From: Oxytricha trifallax
Lineage: Eukaryota > Ciliophora > Spirotrichea > Sporadotrichida > Oxytrichidae
Length of the DNA stretch: 64,000 nucleotides
Assembly (NCBI GenBank): GCA_000711775.1
Contig: ARYC01000670.1
Coordinates: 53,034-117,033, forward strand
Direction of reading: 5' to 3'
The notes under the pieces are model-generated. The model worked only from the letters and a program-made list of their open reading frames with translations. It was not told where the DNA came from and did not search any database. A program made the position numbers and the translations under genes. Numbering within the stretch: the stretch's first letter is position 1; each line of letters opens with the position of its first letter. Positions 22,701 through 33,667 of this stretch are shown one piece after another.

Positions 22701-24720
22701 TAATAGCGATGTCAATGGAGTTATGTACATCAAAGCTGAGTGGAAGGGTGAGGGACCTGACATGCCCCCAATGAGATCTGAAAATATCTTCAAGCAGAGG
22801 AAAGCTGAGAAAGTTAGGCTTCCATATACTGAAGAAGAACAAGAGAGAATGCTTCTTAGATAGCTATATATCGATGTTAATGATCCCAGAAACGAGAGAA
22901 TCATCAGATTTTTGAAAGAGACAAAGAATGAATTCCTTCAAAAGCTGCTTTTAGAAGATTCTAAAAATCCACTGTTCTAATTAGGACCATTCAGACATAT
23001 GCTTCTTGAGGCAAGAGCTAAAGACCCTGATCTAGCTAAAGTTGTTATACCTCTGCTTGAAAAGGAAATCATTGAAAATGACTTTTTACTGGATAAGCTT
23101 GAAATTCTGTACAGAGAACAAGCTTATAGAGTGTATTTAGAATAGAAGGCTGAAGATGAGAGACAAAATGATTCTATGACCACAGAAGAAAAATAATAAA
23201 AGGTATTTATAGTTGAAAACGAGGAAAATGCTATAAAGTATGATGCTGAATGTATTAGAAGAAGATAGATATTTTTTGATTAACTAAAGCAATATCAAAG
23301 AGAAATTAAAGCAGGTCATTAAAAGGCATCTACACAATATAAAAGTGTTGTTAGAGAATTTGAACTCTTAGAATCAGAGAATCCTTTAGTTGCTCTCTTC
23401 AACAAACTTTTTATTTCAGGCAGAAAGTTGAGGCCTGTAGTATAAAAAAGGTAGCCTGTAGCTATTGATTCTTGCAAGGAGGCAAAGATTATGATTCATA
23501 TTATTAAAGGGTTTAATGTTCCCATCAGAAATTCAGCAAAGCAAGACATTCTTTAAAAGTTCCAAAACAATAATAGAATTGGAGGTATGTAAAACACAGG
23601 ATAATTTGGCAATAGGTCTGGACCATTTGTAGGAAGTTAGTATGACAGATCTATGATGTAAACTGGAATGAATTAATTTGATGCCAGAAGATCATTCAAT
23701 TCAACAGGCTTTGGTTAAAATACCTAAATGCAAGGCATGCAAAGTGCAACTGCTTAAAGAATGATTAATGGTATTCCTCTCAACCAAAATGGTTCTAATT
23801 TCAATAATGAAAACAGAGTCTATCAGAAAGGTGATATTAGACTTTTGAATGAAGACCAGTTGAAATCTCTCTACAAAACTTCTAGAGTTGAATCTTTAGT
23901 TGAAGTTAGAATTGTTTATAACGAATTCGAATCAGAAATAAAGATCACTAATATTGCTGAAGGTGATTTCCCAGAATGGAATGAAATTTTAGCCTTCCCA
24001 TTTTTCGCTTAAAATGGCAAGAAATTTTCCAAGCAAGAACTATTGAGTACTAAGACTATGATTTATGTTACTTTGTTTGATAGAGAAGTTATGCTCTCTA
24101 GCACAGGTAGAATGATCATGGATTATCAATATAGGTATCTCGGCTCTTTCTCTATCCCCTTAATCTCAATTCTAAATAACCCACCAAAGATTGATGCTAT
24201 CTTTAAAATAAACAGACCATTAGCTCTTTTTAACTATCACGTTGAGCCAAATAGTTTCTTTTTCCTTAATAACTAGGCTAACGGCGGTGATGAAAATCAA
24301 GCAAAGCAAAGCATAATTCCAAATACCTACGTGTCCATGATTAAAAACATTTTTATATTAAAACTACTTTTTCATATCCATGTCTATTTCTCTAGATCCT
24401 GTACTTGAGCTTCCCATTGATTAATAATTCGAATATTATCCAGGCAAAGAAACCTCTTCACTTTTAATAGCCTTAACTGAGTGGACTAAATCAATAAAAA
24501 AGAAGAAATTTGAGAAGAGAAATATTAAGGCCTTTGGAGAAAATATTAATGGTCAAAGCGTACTGTTGTGTAGGTAAAGTAAAAACTTCTTTTATTATAT
24601 GAATTTAATTTTAAAAATATTTACATCACACCTTAGGCTCCTCCTTTGGATGTATATGATTCAACAACAACAGGCAGTAAATTAGACTAATATGCCATAG
24701 AAAAAGCTGCTAGAAATTAT
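19733..24720 (+). CDS. CC2D2A: CC2D2A-like protein, N-terminal and central half
   Basis: ATG 19733. A Q/N/G-rich N-terminus is followed by helical segments, then a C2 domain (MSVRAYVRLIINGKYVSRT, KVHVKWPNFEIEIGEQF, VCLFTMPSSIYKAFKEQL), EWKGEGPDMPPM, a second C2-like part (VESLVEVRIVYNEFESEIKI, TMIYVTLFDREVML, YLGSFSIPLISIL) and SISLDPVLELPIDQQFEYYP with GENINGQSVLLCR. The order matches CC2D2A. The protein stops being readable at AIEKAARN near 24,720, just before the transglutaminase-like region, which is exactly what is found at 1-2,434. IESs: 19879-19990, 20092-20377, 20556-20613, about 21,320-21,680, 21903-21923, 22407-22456, 24340-24376. An intron lies at about 20,766-20,799. Ciliary transition-zone function is inferred from family. 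Confidence 0.9.
19879..19990. other. IES, 112 bp, pointer TTTTAGCTGAT at an intron/exon border
   Basis: The 11 bp repeat lies at 19868-19878 and 19991-20001. It contains the TTTTAG of a likely 3' splice site, so the insert splits the intron acceptor region. A donor at GTTATA near 19,801 gives the frame TVTDNNDKIQYNQGSN. Confidence 0.7.
20092..20377. other. IES, 286 bp, pointer AGC
   Basis: AGC at 20089-20091 and 20378-20380. Excision gives TAQMSGNNMGLGGNG. The pointer is only 3 bp, so borders are less certain. Confidence 0.65.
20556..20613. other. IES, 58 bp, pointer AGATA
   Basis: AGATA at 20551-20555 and 20614-20618. Excision gives ALPLTDRKAGPGVGAD. Confidence 0.8.
21320..21680. other. 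IES, about 345-360 bp, borders approximate
   Basis: Coding stops after DFVQNLFVF near 21,300 and resumes with YIVIGKVCLLKYPQFF near 21,680. AT-rich interior, no coding signal. Pointer not resolved. Confidence 0.6.
21903..21923. other. IES, 21 bp, pointer TTGATTTT
   Basis: TTGATTTT at 21895-21902 and 21924-21931. Excision gives KEELDFLQSNVEETQRKL. One of the shortest inserts seen here. Confidence 0.88.
22407..22456. other. IES, 50 bp, pointer CTTTTA
   Basis: CTTTTA at 22401-22406 and 22457-22462. Excision gives SSIYKAFKEQLVDVVNVEVP, the C2 domain core. Confidence 0.9.
24340..24376. other. IES, 37 bp, pointer TCCATG
   Basis: TCCATG at 24334-24339 and 24377-24382. Excision gives PNTYVSMSISLDPVLELP. 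Confidence 0.9.
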
Positions 24721-24804
24721 TAGTAAAAATTACTAAAAAATATAACAGCAATAAATTTTTAGTGTTAATAATATCATAGCAAATAAGGTATTTTTCGTAT
24801 ATTT

Positions 24805-24816
24805 TTTAGACAAATT
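24805..24816 (+). repeat. Inversion pointer of the giant gene, downstream half
   Basis: TTTAGACAAATT, the reverse complement of 32,628-32,639; neighbouring bases differ on both sides. Joining gives SSCIQGLDKFNLCNSLQNC in frame. Confidence 0.9.
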
Positions 24817-27800
24817 CAATCTCTGCAACTCGCTTTAAAATTGTTCAAGAAAACTACCAGATGGGTCAACAGTATAATTTATAAGATGCTCTGATGGCTC
24901 ATGTGCAAAAGCTTATGAAGAATGCCCATCTTAGACAACTTGTATGACTGTTGGCTAAGTAAAACACCTTAAATCAATTAGGATCAAAATATCAATTTAA
25001 TACTAATATTTCTAACTATTTGAATTGAATTTCTTAAAAAAAGTAAATGAATTCTTTGTTTAAATGCTACTCTAAAATTCTTTAATATTTTAATAATAAA
25101 AAGCATATCTTATTCTTGTTAATATTTTTTATTATCATGAAATAGATAGATACGCTTTATTATCTTATGAATTTATAAAAAATTTGTCTCGATAATGCTT
25201 TTCTTTAATGTGTAAATGGATTTTAGTCTGTCCCGATGGAAGCTGTAGAAACTCTGCATTTGAATGTGTACAACCTTTAGAGTGCACTTCTGACAAGCCT
25301 TATAAATGCCCTGGTCAACTATATAAAAAATAAATTAGATTGATTTCGGGTGTTAATTACTAAATGTTAAAATTAAACCAGTAGTGTGCGCTGCAACAAG
25401 AAACGAATGTCCTATACCAGTTGCGAAGAGCTGTGGAAATACTTAATCACTTTGTTACAATGGCGAATGTTCAGATCAATGCAAACCAAGCTCATAATAT
25501 TAAGTGTAAAGTTTATCAACTTAGATTTAGAGCTTCTTAGTAAATCAATGCTAAGCACAAAAGATGATATAGTGTCCTAATATGGAATGCAGAAATTCTT
25601 ACTATGAGTGTTCAGATTCACTTTACTGCCCAAATCCACTAAATTATACTTATGCTGCTTCACCTGTAATCTGCCCTGGTGCTCAGATTTGCGCTATAGA
25701 TCAGGAGCTTTGTAGTTATTCTTAATGCTCATCTGTATTAAATACTCAGTTTTTGCCTAGTTCAAATAACTATGATAAAATTTCAGAAACTTAAGTGCAG
25801 CTCAGCACTTGTTATGATGGAAGATGCCACTTAAGTAACAGAATGAAGTAAAATGCCTGCATGACTCCTTTCTCTTGCTCTTTCACATACTTTAAGAGTG
25901 GTGGATTTGGAGAATTTTGCGTATCATCTACAAACCTTAGTGTATCTCTTAGTTAGCTATCTATCATAAATTTTGATCATAAATGCTCAGAGAATAAGTT
26001 TAAATGCATTACTGGAGAGTGTAGAAATTCCATTGACGACTGTCCTTCTTAAATCACTTGCCCTGCGGAACTTCCAATATAATGTAGAGATGGTCAATGT
26101 GTAAAATCTAAGACTCAGTGCAAGGGAGTTGATCAATAAATTTAAAAGAATTTAATTAAATGTGCGAATGATGGACTACTTCTGTGCACCAGTGACCTCA
26201 TAACTTGTACTACTACTCTATCAAAATGTCCAACAAGATCAACATGTCCTATTGGGTTTATTAAATGTTGGGATGAAAGTTGCATAAACCCTGAAGTTGA
26301 CATTTGCCCTAAGGTTATCTAAATTTCACAACAGACAATTGTGTCATCTTGTTCAGATAAATTTGCTTATCCATTCCACTGTTTTAGTGATGGGTCATGC
26401 AGATCTGCATTGGAAGATTGCCCTACCTAAGTAACATGCCCTACTTCTAGACCTGTGAAATGTATAGATGGATCATGCAGAGCTTCAGTTCTCAATTGTC
26501 CTTCCAATCTAGTCAAATGAAAATTTGAGTTTTAAATTATATTAATTAAAGTATTGAATGGTAACTGTCCAAATGGTTTCAAATTTTGCTCTGGAGAAGG
26601 CACTTGTGTTAAAAATTCTAAATAATGTGGTACCCCTGAAACTTGCTCGGAATCTTAACCTTTTAAATGCGAAGATGGATCGTGTATCTCTGATATAACT
26701 TAATGTATTTATGGAAAACGATCTTTTTATTTTAATCTGTTTCCAAATAGACTCAACATTGCTTTAAAGATAAAGAACAATTTTATTGCTAAACCATATA
26801 ATAATGCGTCTAAAATCCCTAATAATGCCAATCTAGTCAACCTTGCACTGGAATAAGTCTAGTTAAAGCTAATTTTTATTATAAATTGCTTAAATTAATA
26901 TTCAAGCACAAGGTTCCAATCTTTGCTATCAATCCAGATCTGACTTTTCAAAAGAGCTGATAGCTCAAGAAATGATAGATGAATGTGAATTAAATAATAT
27001 GTATACCTGCAGAAATGGTTCATGCTCTGCTACACCCTGCAAAGAATGGATGAATTGCATGTCTGATAAAGCTCCTTACTTAAAGATTTATAAAGTATTT
27101 TTTATGTTTTAATTACTAGTGTCTAAACGGACAATGTGTTTCTGACTTAAAACTTTGCCCAATAGTTTCAAATAAATGTCCTATTCACAAGCCAATAAGA
27201 TGCAATTATACTGGAGAATGTGTTAAAGAGTAAAATCTATGCTATACATAAGACTCTCCAGACGAAACTTCGAATTAAAATAAGGCTATTAATAACTGTT
27301 AAACAAACTTTAACTTAAATTAGATTTGCTTATTTGATGGAAGCTGTAGGTCCTCTTAGGCTGAATAAAAATTAATTAATTAATAGCAGAAATTATGCAT
27401 AAATGAAAAATTCACTCATTTATTTATTTTATTTTATTTTTCTTAGTAAATGTAACGAAGTAAATTCAACTTAATGCCTAAGACTTTATCCAAATTCCCA
27501 GAATACACCTTAAAACTATTTTGTGATAATTAAGTTTAGATCAATTATTTGATTGCATAAATTAAAAATCTAATAAGGTTTTGTTAAACAAAATTATAAA
27601 CAAAAAAATTTTAATCGCTAATTTGGGCAACAAACTAAAAAGGTTATTTCCTAGCAATAAATGTTTAGAAATTTCAATTAATATTACAAATTTTAGAATC
27701 AACTTCAGATTAAAGTAAATTATAGAAGTTTTAGGTATGCAATATATAATTTAAAAACTAAACAGGTTTAAGTTTTGAATACATATCCATAATGCTTTGT

Positions 27801-30800
27801 TCCATAATGTCCAACTAGCCTACCACATAAATGCAACAATGGCCTCTGTGTAGAATCAAAAGAAGACTGTCCTCTTTATCCATTTTCAATTTAAGATTTA
27901 AGTTTTTGCTCTCAAGTATCAAATTAAACAGGAATTAATTAAAATGTACCTTGTGGTAATGGCTAATGTGTTTCATACTCTGATGAATGCTTTAAATTGT
28001 TTATTTAAATCATAAATTTGCTTGCCGCTCTATGACTGTAGCTTGAACTCTTAAAATGGAAACATGTACAGATGCAATGATGGAACCTGCAGATAAAAGC
28101 CAAGCGACTGTCCATTTATGGAAAAGATCTGTCCTCCTCATATTCCTTTGATGTGCTAAAACGGTATGTGCACTTCAAGTTACTTGGATTGCCTAAGAAA
28201 TGATAATGGATGTCCAGAAAGATAACCTTTTAAGTGCCCATTTGATGGTCTCTGTACTTCTTCCCTTAGTTTATGTGTATCACCTTAAAACTAGATGGCT
28301 CAAATGTTTATTTATCCAAATTACATTCCAGAAGTGACATCGACTCCATTAATTGCATTCTATGGCATCACAAGATCTCAATGTCAAAAGAACGGGTAGT
28401 ATGTTTGTAGAATCAGAGGTTAAGTTCCTTTCTGTGTTGATAGATTGACGAGCTGTGTCGATCCATTAACTGGCTGCAGTGTTATAGCTCCAATCAGATG
28501 TGGTTCTAAGTGTGTTAGTAGTCCTGCCAACTTAAAATATTTATAAAAAAAAATAAACTGTACATCTACCAATTCTTCATGCTCAGATATTGGAGCATCA
28601 ATCTGCTCAACATCTCAAAAATGTGTTGCAACTTCTACTGATATAGCTGTTTACAATAGATCTTTAGCAAGTGGTGCATTAAGAACATGTGAAGTTATGA
28701 ATGGCTGCCCTGAAACTTCACCATTCTAATGTCCAAACACAAATAAAAAGACTTGTTAATCACTTCCATATACAAGCTTTACTTAACTTTAAAATTAATC
28801 ATGCGGCACATTTGAAAGATCAACTGCTATTTAAATTTAGTAGAACATTTTTAACGACTGTTTCAATTCAGATACACCATACTCTTGTGCTGATGGAAGC
28901 TGTGTAAGCTACATCGAGTAATGCCCAACTTTCATCTAAATCTATACAAAGTAAGCAAATTGTATTTCTATTAAATTTAAACTTGTATTTACTATTGCAA
29001 CAATTACAAAAGATGTGTTAAATCCAAAGCTGATTGTGATTTCCTAGTTTTAACAAGTTCTATAATTATTTAGGTTATTATTATGAATTTCTGATAAATG
29101 CTATAGTTAAATGTATTTAGCGACCTTAACCTACATTTAGTAATAATGTCCTTTGAGTATGCCTGTTAGATGTATTCTTTCAGGAAAATGTGTGGCTAGT
29201 GAAATAGATTGCGAGCTCAAAAATACTGTTTCATTCAATTCATAGTATAATCAGACCAATCATGGAAACTTAATTGATGATAGTTGCCCATTATAAGCTC
29301 CATTAAAATGTTATAATGGGAAGTGTGTTCAAAAATATGACGATTGTTTCACTGAGATAACTTAGAAAGTTCAGTTAGATATATCTAATGCACTAAATAA
29401 TCCTCTTAAATGGGGAGTTTATGATAAATTTTTACTTTAAAGTTCTTATAGTTATATTATATCAATTGAGCTCAAACTCTACTTGTCAGGTTTATTGCTT
29501 TGACGGCTCTTGTAGAGATAGAGTTGAAAACTGCCCATTAATTCATGGTTGTTATGACTCACAAAGACCTTATCGTTGTGTAAATGGTTAATGTGCAAAA
29601 GATCAATAGCAATGCCTAACAATACACCAACAGTAATAAGACACTACAATTACAAACCTGAATTAACTCAGCAAATGTCCTGATAGTCAGATCGAAAATC
29701 AAAAATACTAGAGATGCGAAGATGGAATATGCAGGCCTATGCTTTACAATAGTGAAACAAAAACTTAAACTAGCTCGTGTCTTCCATTCATGGGATGTGC
29801 AATCGATTTGCCATTCCACTGTTCTACTGGCGAATGTGTTAAAGATTAATCAAGTTGTGCAGGCTCTAGTAAATGTCCGATTTCAAAACCATTTAGATGC
29901 AAGAATTTCGATTGTGTTGAGAAGTTAACTGATTGTAAGAGACCTTTCTCAACATATCCAGCTCTTCAATTAGACTTCACCGTTGATCCTTTTTAAGATT
30001 AAACTTTAGTGTTTGCCTATTCTAATAGTGGTGAGGTTCTTGGAAAATTAGAAATCATATCAAATTCCTTAGGATAGCTAGGAGATTTAACAAAACTTTA
30101 AACTATGCTTTTGACACATCAGAGGATATAAGTTTATCCAGTACCAGATAGCATTATAGATGCAGTTTCAAACATAATTCCTAAGACTAGAATCTATTTT
30201 TAATTTTTTGAATCGAGTACATTCAGAGATACTTCCCTCTTGACGGAAATACAACTCTTCCAAGTCCCTTCACTTTGATGTCACCAGCAATTAAATTATC
30301 AATGACCAACCCCAATATACTTTATAACAACAAAGAATATGGATACTTATATTTATTTTACAATAAAATTAGTTTTAAATAAATGTATGATTAATTTTCA
30401 ATCATATTTCAAGATAGATTAAGATTCATTGCCAAAAGTGCTAAACTTAAATGAAGATATTTGCCTTGGCTTTGTAATTAACTAAAATCTTATACTAGAC
30501 GGGAAAGCTAGTTGGTAGTGTCAATCAAGGGAGATATAGAGAACGGATGATGGATATCTGAAATTCAAAATTAATCAACTCGGTATTTACGCTCTTATCA
30601 TTAATCCGAACCCTGATCTAAATAAAATTATTATTAAGATCCCTCAATATACTAATCTTGGGTCTAGAAATATAAAATATAGATTTTAATTCGCTTTATA
30701 ATCTGGTAAGTGCAGAAGATTGCGGTTTTATTTGCTAAAATCACTAGATGTTACTTATTCTTGAGTTATCACTTATCGCTGCAATGTCCCTGATAATTTA

Positions 30801-32519
30801 TGCTCTATGTATTTGCTGTCATTCAAAAGAACCTCAACAAAAGTAAAAGAATAAACAAAAAGATTCATTTGTAAAAGACAGATCTTTTATTGGAAGACCC
30901 TCAGCTGCTAATCATATGTCTTACTATTCTCCAGCCTTAGGAGCTATAAATAATACAACCATGATGAACTCTCCCGATAAGTTCTTTGATACTTAAGGAT
31001 AAGTGCAAGAATTGGATATTGATTAACTCAAAGAGCAACTATATTTAATTTTAATAATTAGATGACTTAATTTAATTGTAGAAAGTCTTGATCCTCAAGA
31101 TCCACCATTACTCCCTGGGCAATACGTATTTTTATTAGCTTCGCAGCATGACACCTAATCCAGGCAAATTGATGTATTAAAAAGTTAACTCTAAGAATTC
31201 CAATCAAGAGAGCTCGATAACTTAGCTCTAATCAAGGCTATCTTTGAAAAGAATAAAATCTTTAATTATTTACTATTTTAAATTTTTCGTTATGTTTAAT
31301 TCTCCATGCTTAGATCGAGTTGAAGTAAGAACTGGATATAAAAGACTCCTTGAATAATACTAAGAAATCTACAAGGACAAAAAGGCCACGAAAAGTCAAG
31401 GAAGACCCAAGTATCATGAGTGAGATGAATAACATTGACGCTTACTTAGCTCAATCTATGATCGGAAGTAGATATCAAGAAAATCCTTAAATGATTCAGC
31501 CATTATTTGATAATCAAGCTTCCAGAGCTACTTTCTAGGAATTCCCTAACCCCAATAATTTCTCAGTGATGAACCAAATCAATCCTAATGATAAAGTTTA
31601 TAATAATTTATAACTTTAATTATTGAAATGATAACAGTCTTTTATCTATACCTGTGCCTAACTATAACAAACAAGGATTAGTCACATAGTCAACTAAAAA
31701 CTTATTAACGAAGAATTATCAATCAACAACTTAACTAGACTATTAAGAAGTAGATAAAATGAGCAACATGCTGATTATTGATGATTAATTTTTTCACAGT
31801 AATTTTTATATGAAAATGATTAACATAGACAATCTGTGGATCAAGATTATCAGTAATAGAACGACTACACAGACTACAACCGCAGAATCGGCGAGCTTAC
31901 AGATCAAATTTAGCTGCTCGAAAAAATCGAAGAGGAGAAAGACGAAGAGCAGCAATCTTTAATTCGTAGGAACAAACGTAGAACTAGAGATGGAGCTGGA
32001 ATACCTCCGAATTAGTAAAAACGTATCTCTACCTCGAACAATAATGAGACTACATCGCAAACAGACGTGAGAGACTCGATTACTAACGTGGAAGCTAGCA
32101 TACTCTCGAAAACATTCCACTCTATATTCCCTAATAAAAGAAAGGGGAATGGGGGGTAAACAGATACAAAGGCATTCAATATGGTCATTGGAAATGAAAG
32201 CATAACAGGCAATGTTAGTGGAAACATAGTTATAACATAAAAATATCTTTTAGGAAACTATTCTCCATTAACTTTTCATAATATTAATATTACAATTATA
32301 AGCTGAGCAAAATAGAGCCAGATGCACAGCAACGATACGACGAATATGTGAACTCAAAAGATATAAACGATGACGACCAAAATAGTGATCTAGAGGAAAA
32401 TTCATCAACAAATCTAAATTTTTATTTTTTCATATGAGAGACTAAAAGAAATTGAAGAAATGATGAAATAAAATTCAAAGAAAAAGCAAAAGTCCCCCAA
32501 AAAGAAAGATAAAAAGTGA
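24805..32519 (+). CDS. Giant Cys-rich transmembrane protein, C-terminal half
   Basis: Opens mid-protein at the pointer TTTAGACAAATT (24,805-24,816) with FNLCNSLQNCSRKLPDG and many repeats of the form C.DGSC......CP, for example RCSDGSCAKAYEECPS and CPDGSCRNSAFECVQP, up to about 30,000. A Cys-poor domain follows, then one transmembrane helix at about 30,748-30,822 (LLILELSLIAAMSLIIYALC). A cytoplasmic tail comes next with basic RTKRPRKVKEDPS, coiled LLEKIEEEKDEEQQSL and a Lys-rich end, with TGA at 32,517-32,519. It has no start codon or signal peptide here. Its N-terminal half is the minus-strand segment 32,628-38,342. Many further IESs lie within; solved ones are 24944-25228, 31261-31313 and 31604-31630. 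Confidence 0.82.
24944..25228. other. IES, 285 bp, pointer TGT
   Basis: TGT at 24941-24943 and 25229-25231. Excision gives SQTTCPDGSCRNSAFEC, restoring the Cys-repeat pattern. Pointer only 3 bp. Confidence 0.75.
31261..31313. other. IES, 53 bp, pointer ATC
   Basis: ATC at 31258-31260 and 31314-31316. Excision gives FEKNKIELKQELDIKD. Confidence 0.75.
31604..31630. other. IES, 27 bp, pointer ATAA
   Basis: ATAA at 31600-31603 and 31631-31634. Excision gives DKVYNSLLSIPVPNYN in the cytoplasmic tail. Confidence 0.75.
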
Positions 32520-32627
32520 ATCTTAATTTAATGAAATCAGTATTTAATTTACATTAATGTGATAATTTTACATACAATTTTTTATTTCAATTCATTTTAT
32601 TTTATTTTATATTAAGTAAAATAATTA

Positions 32628-32639
32628 AATTTGTCTAAA
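32628..32639 (-). repeat. Inversion pointer of the giant gene, upstream half
   Basis: Reads TTTAGACAAATT on the minus strand, following the codons for CIQG. Partner of 24,805-24,816. Confidence 0.9.
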
Positions 32640-33614
32640 CCTTGAATGCAACTGCTATCTGCACATTAAGTATAGCCTGGAGGGCATACCCGAGGACTTG
32701 GGCATTCCAATTAATTTCTCTTGCATTTTCCATCATTAGGACATTCATAAAATAATAATCTTATTAGACTTAGATATCGTTTCTTTAAACTTAAACTTAT
32801 TAAAAATAATTTTTAATATTCTTTAATTTTTTATATTTTACAAATGAAATAGAGTATATTAATTTAATCTTTAGTTTAGTTTTAATCTCTATAAAGTATT
32901 TTTCATATTTCAATTTTTTTACATTATTTTTGTTCAATATGCAATATTTATTAAAAAAAAAGCATATTTTATGAATTGATAAGGGTATTCAGGACCAAAT
33001 AACTCAGTACAATTTCTCTTGAATGGTGAAAAACAGTACTATCCCGTGTTTTAAGGGACACACTTATCCTCATTCGAGCATTTAATCATATTTCTAGTTT
33101 GAATAGTCAAGTTGCCTCCAATCACCAAGCTGACGTTGTATTATAAGTCTTCACAGCATTCATACTGATGTGTAACAAACATCTTCTGTGAGTTGCAGTA
33201 AAGTGGCTTTGTGGTGTTAATTGTAGGGCAAGTTGAAAGTGAGGTGTTGAAGCATTGGTTTGTGTTCGGACACCAAAGGTAATCTGGGAAGTTGAAATCA
33301 CTCAACCTACAGCATTAAGTTGACATCGACGACACACATTTTCCATCACCGCATCTGAAAATATAATAATAAAAATGCAAGTTTATTAGAATGGTTGAGA
33401 TGAGAGCGGGCAATTAGTTGAGTTTACATATTAACATTCGTAGTAACTATTGGCACACACTGTAGGGTCGTTTGGACACCTAAACATTAAGTTTCCTTAG
33501 ATATCTTTGCAAATCTCGGATTAAACTCTATAAGTTATTGAATTATCACTGTAAATTATTGACAATGTTTGATGAATTTGGGATTATTTGATAAAATAAT
33601 TAATACCTTTTTTC

Positions 33615-33667
<53 letters not shown>

